Shown piece by piece: positions 45,970 through 55,315 of a stretch of 64,000 nt of DNA. Within the stretch, counting starts at the first letter, position 1. Every line of letters begins with the position of its first letter. The stretch is taken from positions 62,001-126,000 of the forward strand of contig CAZQFH010000002.1 in the NCBI GenBank assembly GCA_964592595.1. Reading direction: 5' to 3'. The notes below the pieces were generated by a model. It made no database searches. It saw nothing but the letters and a program-made list of their open reading frames with translations, and was not told the DNA's origin. A program made the position numbers and the translations under genes. The stretch comes from UBA5536 sp964592595 (GTDB taxonomy: Bacteria; Bacteroidota; Bacteroidia; Bacteroidales; F082).

Positions 45970-46318
45970 TTGTTTCACTAATATTTTGTGGATGCAAAAA
46001 TACCAAAAGCAGGTCGATTAATTAATTATTTTGTGAAATTTATAACAAGTATATTACTTTTATATTTCATTCATTTATAACCTTTTATACAATTTCAAAT
46101 TAGTTTATAATCGTTATAAATAATGCTAAAACAAGCAGCCGGGAAGTTTATTTGAGCTTGCTCGCACCACCAGCCTTGTAAAAAATACAATCTACTGAAT
46201 TTAAGATACTTGAATATTTTTTTACTCCATAATACAACTAAAAACATTGCTAAGCAGCTGACCATAAACGGTCAAATTGAACTTTACAGTACCTTTGCCA
46301 ACAGATTTACAAATAGCA
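45970..46318. other. Divergent intergenic region, no gene seen
   Basis: A very AT-rich 349-nt region between pta (minus) and the DUF4271 gene (plus). It contains the pta -7 box (45995-46002). No second promoter, RNA gene or terminator was recognised. A TTG-initiated extension of the DUF4271 gene from 46277 is possible but not supported. Confidence 0.5.
45995..46002 (-). promoter_or_regulatory. -7 box upstream of pta
   Basis: CAAAAATA (minus strand TATTTTTG) lies 25 nt before the pta ATG at 45969. Confidence 0.42.
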
Positions 46319-47179
46319 ATGAAGCAAAACGAAAATGTTAGCATGTTTTTTAACGCAAACGATAGCATTTCGACTTTTAATGACAGCACACTAACCGGTG
46401 ATGCTACCAAGCAGCTGCTTCAACAAAAGGATTCTTCTAAAATTGCGAAAACTTTTATCACACATCCAAGTGGAATTAAGCCACAACCCTTAGTTAGAAA
46501 CCAGAGCCCTTCCGTTGAACCTTTTGTTTTGATATTGATTGGTTTAAGCCTTGCAATCCTGGTTATAGCCAAATATTTTCTTCCGAGAAGATTTTTTCAA
46601 TTGCTGGGATCATATTCAGCAGACCGCCATATAAATCAGTTATTACGCGAGTGGAATCCATCCAAAAGTATGCCAGGGCCGGCTTTTATGTTGCTTTACA
46701 TCATATTGCTTGCCCTTGGTCTGCATATTTCTCTTAGTAAAAGCTTGCAATCCAATGGTCTGCAACACTTTGGAATTTTTGTGAATATAGCTACTCTGGT
46801 TCTGTTTTTTACGCTTTTAAGGCTATTTGCCAGTAAAATTATTGCGCTGGTTTTTAAAGCAAAAGACCTTAATTTACATTTGCGTACCATTGAATTTTCT
46901 CATTATCTGGTATCCTCATTAGCCATGATCCCAGCCTTGATCATCATAACATTTTATCCAGGCGAATCAGGTTTAAATATCGGAATGTTATTAATAGTTA
47001 TCGTATTTGTTTTCAGTTTTATACGTATATTTTATTACAGTCTGAAAGCGACTCCCTTTTCAGTATTCTATTTATTTTTATATCTTTGCGCCCTCGAAAT
47101 CGTTCCATTTTTATTGTTATTAAAGACTGTAAGCCTGATGTTGTTGGGTGAATTTCAAATCTTCGAATCCATTGTTTGA
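46319..47179 (+). CDS. DUF4271 membrane protein
   Basis: A 286-residue protein starting at the ATG at 46319. The N-terminal about 70 residues are soluble and Ser/Asn-rich; seven hydrophobic segments follow (first PFVLILIGLSLAILVIAKYF, about 75-95). It matches the Bacteroidota-restricted DUF4271 family, which typically precedes hemD as it does here. The motif ADRHINQLLREWNP is a family hallmark. Function unknown; a role in envelope biogenesis is only suggested by synteny. Confidence 0.82.
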   Translation: MKQNENVSMFFNANDSISTFNDSTLTGDATKQLLQQKDSSKIAKTFITHPSGIKPQPLVRNQSPSVEPFVLILIGLSLAILVIAKYFLPRRFFQLLGSYSADRHINQLLREWNPSKSMPGPAFMLLYIILLALGLHISLSKSLQSNGLQHFGIFVNIATLVLFFTLLRLFASKIIALVFKAKDLNLHLRTIEFSHYLVSSLAMIPALIIITFYPGESGLNIGMLLIVIVFVFSFIRIFYYSLKATPFSVFYLFLYLCALEIVPFLLLLKTVSLMLLGEFQIFESIV

Positions 47180-47291
47180 TCAGATTTCTTTTTTGGATTT
47201 CAAAGGATTACATCAGCAATTCTATAGCATAAAACATAAACGGTTTCTAAAATTTAAGGTAAACGGGTAAAAGCTAAAAAATCGTAAACAG

Positions 47292-48053
47292 ATGAAAATC
47301 AAATCCATTTTGGTGTCTCAGCCTCAGCCGGCAGATATTGAAAAGTCACCTTACGGAGAACTGGCTCGAAAATATAACCTTACGATTGATTTTGAGAAAT
47401 TCATTAAAATTGAAGGAGTTCCTGCACGCGAATTCAGGCAGGAACGTGTTGCTCTGGCAGATCATACAGCCATAATTTTAACCAGCAGAAACTCTGTAGA
47501 TCATTATTTTCGTATTGCTAAAGAGATGCGATTTGAAGTTCCGGAAACGCTTAAATATTTTTGTATTTCCGAAAGCACTGCCTTTTATCTTCAAAAATAT
47601 GTTCAGTATCGCAAACGTAAAATTTTTCACGGCAAGCAAAGCTTTGGTGATTTGATAGAGATTATTCGCAAGCACAAAGAAGAAAAATTTTTACTCCCCT
47701 GTTCAGATATTCACAAAGAGAGCATGATAGAGATGCTGGACGAATCAAAAGTCGATTACAACAAAGCCGTTTTATACCGGACAGTTGCTGCTAATCTCTC
47801 AAAAGTGAAAGTAGATGATTATGATATGCTGGTATTTTTTAGTCCGGCAGGCATCAGGTCATTAACAAAGAACTTTCCAAAATTCAAGCAAGGCACAAAA
47901 ATATTTGGTGCATTTGGCCCTTCTACAGCTGACGCAGTGAAGGAAGCAGGTTTTAAATTACAAATCAATGCTCCAACAAAATCAGCCCCTTCAATGACAA
48001 TGGCAATCGAGGAGTACATTGAATATCTGAATAAGAAATATCGAAAAAAATAG
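47292..48053 (+). CDS. hemD: Uroporphyrinogen-III synthase
   Basis: A 253-residue two-domain HemD that cyclises hydroxymethylbilane to uroporphyrinogen III for heme, siroheme or B12. HemD sequences are poorly conserved; the blocks LTSRNSVDHYFRIA, YFCISESTAFYLQKYV, LLPCSDIHKESMIEML and VFFSPAGIRSLTKNF, plus FGAFGPSTADAVKEAGFK, support it. No other hem gene is adjacent. It is followed by rnpA after about 60 nt. Confidence 0.87.
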   Translation: MKIKSILVSQPQPADIEKSPYGELARKYNLTIDFEKFIKIEGVPAREFRQERVALADHTAIILTSRNSVDHYFRIAKEMRFEVPETLKYFCISESTAFYLQKYVQYRKRKIFHGKQSFGDLIEIIRKHKEEKFLLPCSDIHKESMIEMLDESKVDYNKAVLYRTVAANLSKVKVDDYDMLVFFSPAGIRSLTKNFPKFKQGTKIFGAFGPSTADAVKEAGFKLQINAPTKSAPSMTMAIEEYIEYLNKKYRKK

Positions 48054-48112
48054 GTTTCCCTGATTTGCTTTTCTGCCGGAATAAGCTCTGGCAACATAGA
48101 ATTTTAAATCTC

Positions 48113-48523
48113 ATGGAAAATCCTCAAAAACTCCTTCAAAAGCTTCCAAAAGCCGAAAGGCTGCATGGGCACAACGCCATAAGTGCCTTATTCACAAAAG
48201 GTAAATCCTTTTACATTCATCCATTTAAGGTGATCATCCTTGAAAGATTGCCCGATTCTAAGCTACCTGCGATTAGGGTTTTGACGAGTGTTTCCAAAAA
48301 AAAATTCAGGCTGGCAGTGGATCGAAATCGTGTAAAACGTCTTATGAGAGAAGCCTGGAGAACACAAAAACCCCTGGTTATTCAACAGTTAAACTCATAT
48401 GGCAAACAGCTGGACATCGCCTTGATTTTTACCGGTCATCAACTTCCTGATTTCTTATTCATTCAGAAAAAAATAAATGCAGTAATCAAACGTTTATTAC
48501 AGGATTATGAAGTGGCTGATTAA
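48113..48523 (+). CDS. rnpA: Ribonuclease P protein component
   Basis: A 136-residue basic protein, ATG at 48113 rather than an upstream in-frame codon. The KAERLHGHNAISALFTKGKS N-terminus and the RNR motif (KKFRLAVDRNRVKRLMREAWR region, about residues 63-84) are present. RnpA assists the RNase P RNA in tRNA 5' maturation. rpmH, often next to rnpA, is not here. The gene overlaps yidD by 17 nt. Confidence 0.93.
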   Translation: MENPQKLLQKLPKAERLHGHNAISALFTKGKSFYIHPFKVIILERLPDSKLPAIRVLTSVSKKKFRLAVDRNRVKRLMREAWRTQKPLVIQQLNSYGKQLDIALIFTGHQLPDFLFIQKKINAVIKRLLQDYEVAD

Positions 48524-48737
48524 ACTTCCTTCGTATTTCCTGATCTTTTTGATCAGAATATACCAATATACGCTTTCGCCATACTTAGGCCGTGCCTGTC
48601 GCTATACGCCCAGCTGTTCGGTTTATAGCGTTGAAGCGATTAAAAAGCACGGCGCAATCAAAGGAGGTTGGCTGGCCGCCAAACGTGTAGGCTCTTGTCA
48701 TCCATGGGGTGGCAGTGGTTACGATCCCGTTCCTTAA
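48507..48737 (+). CDS. yidD: Membrane protein insertion efficiency factor YidD
   Basis: A 76-residue protein, full family length. The Cys-rich core CRYTPSCSVYSVEAIKKHG and the ending WGGSGYDPVP are diagnostic; a hydrophobic N-terminal helix (LPSYFLIFLIRIYQYTLSP) binds the membrane. YidD aids YidC-dependent insertion. It overlaps rnpA by 17 nt, as is common. Confidence 0.94.
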   Translation: MKWLIKLPSYFLIFLIRIYQYTLSPYLGRACRYTPSCSVYSVEAIKKHGAIKGGWLAAKRVGSCHPWGGSGYDPVP

Positions 48738-48761
48738 AATAAATTGAATGAAATTCCAACT

Positions 48762-50417
48762 ATGAAACACTTAAAACGCTGGATAATTTTAATTGCTTTT
48801 GTTCCACTTCAGATCATAAGCCTGCAAGCTCAAAACCACAATAATTTTGAGATTTCCAAAAGTCTTGATATTTATGCAAGTCTGTTTAAAGAGCTAAACC
48901 TTAATTATGTAGATGACATCAATCCTGCTGAGTTAAATGAAATCGCTATCAAAGCCATGCTTCAGGAACTTGATCCCTACACAGTTTTTGTTCCGGAAGC
49001 AGCTATCGAAAACTTTCAGTTGATGACCACGGGCGAGTATGGAGGCATCGGCTCACTCATCCAGCAAATTGACGGAAAAGTAACTATTTCAGAGCCTTAT
49101 GAAGGCTTCCCTGCTCAAAAAGCAGGTTTAATTCCGGGAGATAAAATACTGAAAATAAACGGTGTAGATACAGAAAACAAAAACACTTCGGAAGTAAGTG
49201 AATTATTGAAAGGACAGCCAGGTTCGAGCCTAAGTTTATTGATTAGCCGCGAAGGGGAAGATAAACCATTGGAAAAGACGCTAATTCGCGAAAAAATCAA
49301 ACTGGATAATATTCCTTACCACACTGTTTTTGAAAATGGAATTGGCTATATCCTCCTGACCGGATTCACCCAAAAGGCTGCTTCAGAAATGAAAGAGATT
49401 TTTCTGTCAATGCGCGAAAACCAAGTCTTGCAAGGCTTGATTATTGATTTGAGGGGAAACGGAGGCGGCTTGCTCAACGAAGCAGTTGATATTTGCAATT
49501 TGTTTGTTGACAAAGGTGAATTAATCGTAGCCACGCGAGGCAAAACAGCAGAAAAAACAAGTGTTCATCGCACACGACAAGCTCCGGTTGATACGGATAT
49601 TCCTGTTGTTGTGCTTGTGAATGAGGCCAGTGCATCTGCCAGCGAAATTGTTGCCGGAGCATTACAAGACCTTGATCGGGCTGTAATAATCGGACAGCGC
49701 ACTTTTGGAAAAGGTCTTGTACAAAATGTTGTACCATTAAGCTACAACACGCAAATGAAAGTAACTATCGCAAAATATTACATCCCAAGTGGCAGATGCA
49801 TTCAGGAAATTGACTATACCAGGCTTCGCAATGGAGAAGGCAAAAAGGCAGATTCGGTTGTAGCTTCCTTTAAAACCAGAAAAGGGCGTACGGTATTCGA
49901 CGGCAAAGGCATTTCACCGGATATCACCAGAGATGAAATGAGTTTTTCTGCTGTGAGCGCAAATTTATATACGGGAAACTTCATTTTTAAATACGCCAAT
50001 CACTTCGCGCGAAATAACAAAAACATCCCCGAAGCTGCTACATTTAAAATTACTGATGAAATCTATAATGATTTTATGCAATTTGTTGACGAACAAAATT
50101 TTACCTACACAACAGAGAGCGAACGAATGATCAAGAAAATGCGCGAGATTGCTTCGGAAGAAGCCTACCTCGACGCCGTTAATCCACAATTGGAGGCTTT
50201 GGAAAAAGAACTGGTAAACTACAAGAAAAACGATATCCTCAAACATCGGAAAGAGATAGAAGACTTGCTGAAGATGGAAATTGTGCAGCGTTATTATTTT
50301 CAGAAAGGAAAAATAATTGCAGCCCTCGATAATGATCCTGATCTTGAAAAAGCATTTGAAATTATTCAGGACTCAACTGTTTATCAGCAAGTCCTAAGCC
50401 CACAACTGGATCAATAG
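48762..50417 (+). CDS. S41-family C-terminal processing peptidase (CtpA/Tsp)
   Basis: A 551-residue periplasmic serine protease, ATG at 48762 with a signal peptide ending near SLQAQ. The PDZ domain (about 75-165; IGSLIQQIDGKVTISEPY, AGLIPGDKILKINGVD) precedes the S41 domain (about 175-380) with the catalytic Ser in NEASASASEI (290-294) and Lys317 in RTFGKGLVQ. A C-terminal helical extension (about 400-551) follows. It cleaves proteins at non-polar C-termini. It is 24 nt after yidD and likely cotranscribed. Confidence 0.92.
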   Translation: MKHLKRWIILIAFVPLQIISLQAQNHNNFEISKSLDIYASLFKELNLNYVDDINPAELNEIAIKAMLQELDPYTVFVPEAAIENFQLMTTGEYGGIGSLIQQIDGKVTISEPYEGFPAQKAGLIPGDKILKINGVDTENKNTSEVSELLKGQPGSSLSLLISREGEDKPLEKTLIREKIKLDNIPYHTVFENGIGYILLTGFTQKAASEMKEIFLSMRENQVLQGLIIDLRGNGGGLLNEAVDICNLFVDKGELIVATRGKTAEKTSVHRTRQAPVDTDIPVVVLVNEASASASEIVAGALQDLDRAVIIGQRTFGKGLVQNVVPLSYNTQMKVTIAKYYIPSGRCIQEIDYTRLRNGEGKKADSVVASFKTRKGRTVFDGKGISPDITRDEMSFSAVSANLYTGNFIFKYANHFARNNKNIPEAATFKITDEIYNDFMQFVDEQNFTYTTESERMIKKMREIASEEAYLDAVNPQLEALEKELVNYKKNDILKHRKEIEDLLKMEIVQRYYFQKGKIIAALDNDPDLEKAFEIIQDSTVYQQVLSPQLDQ

Positions 50418-50425
50418 CATAAACC

Positions 50426-52135
50426 GTGTTAAACAGTACCACCTCACCAAAAGCCGGCAAGGCCTATTTTGTAGCACTTGTGCTGATGGCAACGAGCATT
50501 CCACTCTCTAAGTTTACCATGAGTGTATTTCAATTTGTGCTGATAATCATTTGGTTTATGGATGGTTTTTCTGGTGAAGTTGTGAACAGATTTTTCAGAA
50601 AATCAAACCCTTTTTTTGCTGTTTTTTATACGATAAAATATGTTCTTAAGCTTGCTGTTGATAACTTCATCGAAAAATTCAACCTATTCTTTAAAAACAA
50701 AACAGCTCTGGTTGTTTCCTCAATATTTCTGCTACACATCATAGGATTATTGCATACCAGCGATTTTGATTATGCACTAAAGGACTTACGAACGAAATTG
50801 CCACTTTTTGTTCTTCCGCTGGTAATGAGTACTATGCCTCCTTTAAGCAGAAAACAGGTATTACATCTGCTACTTTTCTACGTTTTTGCCGTTTTTATCG
50901 GAACACTTTTTAGCATGAACGAGTTCTATAAACAGGAATTCAATGATATTCGCAGCATTTCGATTTTCATCAGTTCTGTAAGGTTCGCACTCAACATATT
51001 ATTCGCCATTTTTATTTTAGGATGGTTTATCACAATTGAAAAGAGTTTTTCGTGGCCATGGCTTATACTGATGCTTGCCATGATAATCTGGTTTCTCATT
51101 TTCCTGATGATTTTAGAATCTGCAATTGGTCTGATTAGCTTTATCATTATACTATCAATAATTGCAGCATACAAAACCATTAACCTTGCCGACTGGAGAA
51201 AGCGCCTGATCACCTTTGCTTTCATGATTGGTTTACCCTTAGGGTTTTATTTATATATATCACATCAAATCAATATTTTAAGTCATTCAGATCCTGTCAG
51301 CTTTGAGGAGCTCGACACCCACACCGCGCTTGGCACACCCTATGTGCACGACACAAGTAATTTTGGTATTGAAGACGGAAAATATGTAGGGCTTTATTTG
51401 GCTACACCTGAATTGGCAGCTGCATGGAACAGCCGCAGCGAGATTAATTTTCACGGCAAGGATAAAGCCGGGCAATATATCCAATATACACTGATCAGAT
51501 ACCTCACTTCCAAATCTTTACGCAAGGATGCAACAGGCATTAGTTCACTTACGGCTAAAGATGTAAAAGCTATTGAAAACGGTGTAGCCAATGTAAACTA
51601 CCTCGAAAACCCCAGTATTCGAACCCGGATTTCGAAAATGCTACTGGGCTATCAAAATTATGCCAATCTCAACAATCCAAATGGCAGCTCCCTGATGCAG
51701 CGTATTGAATACCTCAATGCGTCGATTCATATCCTGCGCCATCATGCATTTTTTGGCGTTGGAACTGGTGATTTGCCCTTACATTTTAAAAAGGCTTATG
51801 AAGAAATTAACTCAAGCTTGAAGTCCCAATGGCGTTGGCGCTCTCATAATCAATATATTTCAATTTTAATTGGCTTCGGAATTTTTGGTTTAATCTGGTT
51901 TTTGATTAGCCTGCTCTTCCCCTACTTCTCTAACCCGGCAAACAAACACTTTTTATATACTGTTTTTTTAATGATCATCATGTTTTCGATGATCACAGAA
52001 GATACGATCGAAACTCAGGATGGAGTTACTTTATTAGCCTTTTTCAACGCCTTTTTCCTGTTTGGAGCTTCACGTGCAAGACTAAAAACCAACAATTCTA
52101 AATCTAAGCCCACTCCAAAAAGTGACTCCAACTAA
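50426..52135 (+). CDS. O-antigen ligase/polymerase-like membrane protein
   Basis: A 569-residue membrane protein with about 12 hydrophobic helices. It starts with GTG at 50426, 8 nt after the protease gene. A large extracytoplasmic loop (about 285-430) and the segment RIEYLNASIHILRHHAFFGVGTGDL (about 430-455) resemble the Wzy_C/WaaL family, whose His/Arg in this loop acts in ligation. It could be a ligase or polymerase for a surface glycan; no other O-antigen genes are adjacent. The C-terminal tail is Lys/Ser/Pro-rich. Confidence 0.8.
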   Translation: MLNSTTSPKAGKAYFVALVLMATSIPLSKFTMSVFQFVLIIIWFMDGFSGEVVNRFFRKSNPFFAVFYTIKYVLKLAVDNFIEKFNLFFKNKTALVVSSIFLLHIIGLLHTSDFDYALKDLRTKLPLFVLPLVMSTMPPLSRKQVLHLLLFYVFAVFIGTLFSMNEFYKQEFNDIRSISIFISSVRFALNILFAIFILGWFITIEKSFSWPWLILMLAMIIWFLIFLMILESAIGLISFIIILSIIAAYKTINLADWRKRLITFAFMIGLPLGFYLYISHQINILSHSDPVSFEELDTHTALGTPYVHDTSNFGIEDGKYVGLYLATPELAAAWNSRSEINFHGKDKAGQYIQYTLIRYLTSKSLRKDATGISSLTAKDVKAIENGVANVNYLENPSIRTRISKMLLGYQNYANLNNPNGSSLMQRIEYLNASIHILRHHAFFGVGTGDLPLHFKKAYEEINSSLKSQWRWRSHNQYISILIGFGIFGLIWFLISLLFPYFSNPANKHFLYTVFLMIIMFSMITEDTIETQDGVTLLAFFNAFFLFGASRARLKTNNSKSKPTPKSDSN

Positions 52136-52349
52136 TTTCCTGTTTGTTTAAGTTTTAGTTTACTGAGAACATGTATTTTAGATCCGTAAATGGCTACCAT
52201 AGTTGTTTAAAAAGAAAGATATGACTTCGGGAAGCATATACACCCTTTGCAAACCAACTCATCGATCGCACTGAAATACTGACTTTAAAGGCTGTGTTGA
52301 AAATTTAAGGTTGAAAAATTTACTTAAATTTACAGCCTTAAAATTTACT

Positions 52350-52856
52350 ATGAAAAAAGACATTATACCCCTACAGGTTTTGATCTTTGGAAACGAATCC
52401 GAGTTGCAAAAAGCCGATATGGATTTGCTGGAGCAGGCGCGTTTAGCTGCTGAAAAAGCTTACGCTCCTTACTCCCGTTTTCGGGTGGGAGCAGCTGTTC
52501 GCCTTGCCAATGGCGAAATAGTAGCCGGAAACAATCAGGAAAACGCTGCCTATCCCAGTGGTTTGTGTGCCGAGCGGGTAGCCCTTTTTTATGCACATTC
52601 AAAATATCCTGACCTGGCAGTTGAAGCTATTGCCATTACTGCCAAAGGCAACAAAGGCATTATCGACGAGCCGCTTTCTCCCTGTGGTGCCTGCCGGCAA
52701 GTGATGGCTGAATCAGAAAAAAATTCAAATCAACCCATGCGTGTAATAATGCAAGGACAACAAGGCCCGGTAATGATTGCCGAAAGCATGAAAGTGCTAC
52801 TGCCCTTTTCATTTCTAGATGATTATTTGCTACGCTATACAAATACCGATCGTTAG
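52350..52856 (+). CDS. cdd: Cytidine deaminase
   Basis: A 168-residue zinc enzyme deaminating (deoxy)cytidine to (deoxy)uridine. The ATG at 52350 is chosen; a TTG 13 codons upstream is less likely. Zinc ligands are Cys73 (GLCAER), Cys112 and Cys115 (SPCGAC), with catalytic Glu75. YSRFRVGAAV and NQENAAYPSGLCAER are the family hallmarks. It has an N-terminal extension (about 25 residues) relative to the tetrameric bacterial type. Confidence 0.93.
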   Translation: MKKDIIPLQVLIFGNESELQKADMDLLEQARLAAEKAYAPYSRFRVGAAVRLANGEIVAGNNQENAAYPSGLCAERVALFYAHSKYPDLAVEAIAITAKGNKGIIDEPLSPCGACRQVMAESEKNSNQPMRVIMQGQQGPVMIAESMKVLLPFSFLDDYLLRYTNTDR

Positions 52857-52877
52857 TTAGTTTTAACAATTATATTT

Positions 52878-53756
52878 ATGAAGCACAATAAACACACCCT
52901 CATTTTATTCATTAGTTTGTTCCTTTTTAGTGCTTTCCGAAGTGATATGCCTGCCTATCAGCTTTATAATCAAAAAGGAAAACACACAAACTTCAAAAAG
53001 CTCGTGAAAGAGGCAGCTAAAGCTGACGTGATTTTCTTTGGAGAACTACACAATAATCCTATTGCTCACTGGCTGCAACTTGAACTCACTGCCGCACTGC
53101 ATAAAATTCACCAAGAAAATTTGATTTTGGGGGCAGAAATGATCGAAACAGATAATCAAGAGGCACTTGAGCTTTACTTAAACAGCAAAATTGAGCATGA
53201 TTCACTGAAAAATATTGCACGATTGTGGGGAAATTATAAAACTGATTATAAACCACTTGTTGATTTTGCCAAAGAAAATCAATTAAAGTTCATTGGAACA
53301 AACGTGCCCCGTCGTTATGCTTCTATGGTGTTTAGAGGCGGATTTGAAGTACTCGACACACTTCATGAAACAGATAAAAGATGGATTGCACCACTTCCGA
53401 TTGCCTATGATCCTACTCTACCCGCCTACCAGGAGATGATGGAAATGATGGGCGGCATGATAGACCACAGCTCCGAAAATTTCCCAAAAGCTCAAGCCAT
53501 CAAAGATGCAACAATGGCCTGGCAAATTGTTGAAAACTGGCAAAAGGGTCAGGTCTTTATTCACTATAACGGAAGCTTTCATTCTGATGATTATGAAGGC
53601 ATTGTATGGTACCTCAATCAACTAAAACCCGAAGCAACGATTTTAACTATCACTACCATAGAAACAAGTGAACTACAGCGCAGACTTGAGGAAGACCAAA
53701 GATTTGTGGCCGATTTTACGATAGCAGTGCCAGAAAACATGACAAAAACATATTAA
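52878..53756 (+). CDS. ChaN/Tiki-superfamily haem-binding-like protein
   Basis: A 292-residue exported protein (signal peptide to about residue 25; no lipobox Cys). The domain (about 35-285) has VIFFGELHNNPIAHWLQLEL, GAEMIETDNQEALELYL and VFIHYNGSFHSDDYEGIVWYL, typical of the ChaN family. Family members have been proposed to bind haem or, in the Tiki group, to be metalloproteases; the conserved HN/E and H residues are kept. The gene follows cdd by 21 nt. Confidence 0.82.
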   Translation: MKHNKHTLILFISLFLFSAFRSDMPAYQLYNQKGKHTNFKKLVKEAAKADVIFFGELHNNPIAHWLQLELTAALHKIHQENLILGAEMIETDNQEALELYLNSKIEHDSLKNIARLWGNYKTDYKPLVDFAKENQLKFIGTNVPRRYASMVFRGGFEVLDTLHETDKRWIAPLPIAYDPTLPAYQEMMEMMGGMIDHSSENFPKAQAIKDATMAWQIVENWQKGQVFIHYNGSFHSDDYEGIVWYLNQLKPEATILTITTIETSELQRRLEEDQRFVADFTIAVPENMTKTY

Positions 53757-53773
53757 ATTTTTGAATAAAAAAC

Positions 53774-53804
53774 TTGACTAACCCAGACAAATGTCGTAAT
53801 TTTG
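53774..53804 (+). promoter_or_regulatory. Promoter of the RES-Xre module (TTG-N20-TAATTTTG)
   Basis: TTG (53774-53776) and TAATTTTG (53797-53804) are separated by 20 nt, a full match to the Bacteroidota consensus. The -7 box ends 18 nt before the antitoxin ATG. Confidence 0.72.
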
Positions 53805-53815
53805 TGGACAAATGT
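53786..53815. repeat. Direct repeats, likely Xre operator
   Basis: GACAAATGT occurs at 53786-53794 and again at 53807-53815, 21 bp apart, i.e. about two helical turns. The first copy extends to GACAAATGTC, an inverted repeat (GACA-AA-TGTC). The copies flank the -7 box, as expected for autorepression by the antitoxin. Confidence 0.55.
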
Positions 53816-53822
53816 AAAAGTT

Positions 53823-54326
53823 ATGATAACAACAACCGGTAATGTAAAGCATATCATTTCAGAAGCAATCGTTGAATACGTCCGCAAAACAACGCAACAG
53901 CATAGTTTTGAATCGCTTGCAAATAAATCATCTATTGCTCAAGTTTTGGAAAATAAATTACTGGTTAGCTCATTAATCAGTTCAGGGATTCCTTATCATG
54001 TTTTTCAGGCAATTCAAGATGTGAGTCCATTCTCCGAAAATCAATGGGCAGTTTTTTTAGGGGTTTCCACGAAAACCTTAAGCAGGAGCAAGCAAACCGA
54101 AAATTTCATTTTCAAGCCCTTACAATCCGAGCGCATTGTTGCCATGGCCGAGTTCATTTATAGTGGTTTACAGGTGTTTGAAGATTACGATCAGTTCAAG
54201 CTATGGCTTCATTCTCCGGTTTATGCTTTAGGCAATAACAAGCCCGTTGATTTATTAAATGATCAGTATGGCCGCGATTTGGTTTTAGCCGAATTGATTC
54301 ATATTGATCAGGGCATTTTTGTATAG
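53823..54326 (+). CDS. Xre/MbcA/ParS-type antitoxin
   Basis: A 167-residue antitoxin, ATG at 53823. A DNA-binding region (about 48-100, VFLGVSTKTLSRSK near its end) is followed by the C-terminal toxin-binding DUF2384 domain (about 110-167; SGLQVFEDYDQFKLWLHSP, YALGNNKPVDLL). It neutralises the RES toxin encoded 2 nt downstream and probably represses its own promoter through the repeats at 53786-53815. Confidence 0.9.
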   Translation: MITTTGNVKHIISEAIVEYVRKTTQQHSFESLANKSSIAQVLENKLLVSSLISSGIPYHVFQAIQDVSPFSENQWAVFLGVSTKTLSRSKQTENFIFKPLQSERIVAMAEFIYSGLQVFEDYDQFKLWLHSPVYALGNNKPVDLLNDQYGRDLVLAELIHIDQGIFV

Positions 54327-54328
54327 CC

Positions 54329-54784
54329 ATGGAGGTATTCAGGTTAAGCAGAGCGAAATATGCAGACCAGCTTTCGGGATATGGCGCAGCTTTAAAAGGC
54401 GCACGCTGGAATTCGCGTGGTGTTGAAATGATTTACACAGCCGAAAATCGTTCGCTTGCGATGGCAGAGGTTTTAGTGCATTTGAGTTTGGCCATGTTGC
54501 CCAACGACTTCATGATGCTTACCATTTATATTCCGGATGAATTAGAGGTATTCAACCTTCCTGTTTCACAACTTTCAGCTGGCTGGAATAGTTTTCCGCA
54601 CAAACGCATCACGCAGGAACTTGGTGATTTGTTTATTCACGAAAAGCAATACGCTGTAATGCGCGTGCCTTCGGTTGTAACCAAAGGTGATTTTAATCTT
54701 TTGATCAATCCTGCTCATCGGCTCTTTAAAGAAATTTCAATCGTTCAGAGCGTGTCTTTTCCTTTTGATCAGAGAATATTTTGA
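54329..54784 (+). CDS. RES-domain toxin
   Basis: A 151-residue RES-family toxin. Characterised members (MbcT, Res) degrade NAD+ by phosphorolysis or hydrolysis, arresting growth. Conserved residues are Arg26 (KGARWNSRG), Tyr36 (MIYTAENRS), Ser42 and Glu47 (MAEVLVHL). The gene is 2 nt after the antitoxin stop and complete. Confidence 0.9.
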   Translation: MEVFRLSRAKYADQLSGYGAALKGARWNSRGVEMIYTAENRSLAMAEVLVHLSLAMLPNDFMMLTIYIPDELEVFNLPVSQLSAGWNSFPHKRITQELGDLFIHEKQYAVMRVPSVVTKGDFNLLINPAHRLFKEISIVQSVSFPFDQRIF

Positions 54785-54890
54785 AAGCGCAAAACCTTCA
54801 AGATTTGTGAAAAGAGAGCTCTTGAAAAAAGAATCTAAGGCCTTATGCAAAGACTCATAAAACTTTGGTAAGGACTTTAGCGGCTTGTGA

Positions 54891-55262
54891 TTAAACTACA
54901 GCAAAAGTAAAAAGCAAATTAGCAAAGAAATTCCAAAGCGTAACGACAGCTATTGCAAAGACCTTGCTTAGGTAAAAATTTATTTTCCAGCGACTTACCA
55001 ACAGATAAAGGATCAAAGTATTGATTACCAAACCAATTAGTGAGATCACAATAAATTCGGTGTATTCCAATGCGATATTAGGGTTGGTACTTTCAAAAGT
55101 CCAGATGCGGTTGAGGACATAGTTACTGCTGGCGGCCATCATAAAACCAATGGCATTGCTTACATATTTTTGAACATGAAAAACCTCCTTAAACAAATAG
55201 GTCAGGCCAAAGTCAACAAACAAGCCAGAGAAACCCACGACTCCGAATTTCAGAAATTTCAT
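54891..55262 (-). CDS. GtrA-family membrane protein
   Basis: A 123-residue protein with four transmembrane helices (about 7-25, 34-54, 73-93 and 96-118). The ATG at 55262 follows an AGAGGA ribosome-binding site; a GTG at 55310 is the alternative. FLKFGVVGFSGLFVDFGLTYL is the GtrA hallmark. GtrA proteins are proposed flippases for lipid-linked sugars. It is downstream of an M28 peptidase gene; GT2 and GT-C-like genes lie 4-8 kb away. Confidence 0.87.
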   Translation of the reverse strand: MKFLKFGVVGFSGLFVDFGLTYLFKEVFHVQKYVSNAIGFMMAASSNYVLNRIWTFESTNPNIALEYTEFIVISLIGLVINTLILYLLVSRWKINFYLSKVFAIAVVTLWNFFANLLFTFAVV

Positions 55263-55315
55263 CAGAAATCCTCTGATAGCAAAACCTATATAAAGCAGCT
55301 GTATATTCACGCCTT

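Noticed and set aside
49222..49231. GGTTCGAGCC resembling a tRNA T-arm
   Set aside because: It sits inside the S41 protease coding region and no acceptor, anticodon or D-arm could be built around it. No tRNA was found elsewhere.
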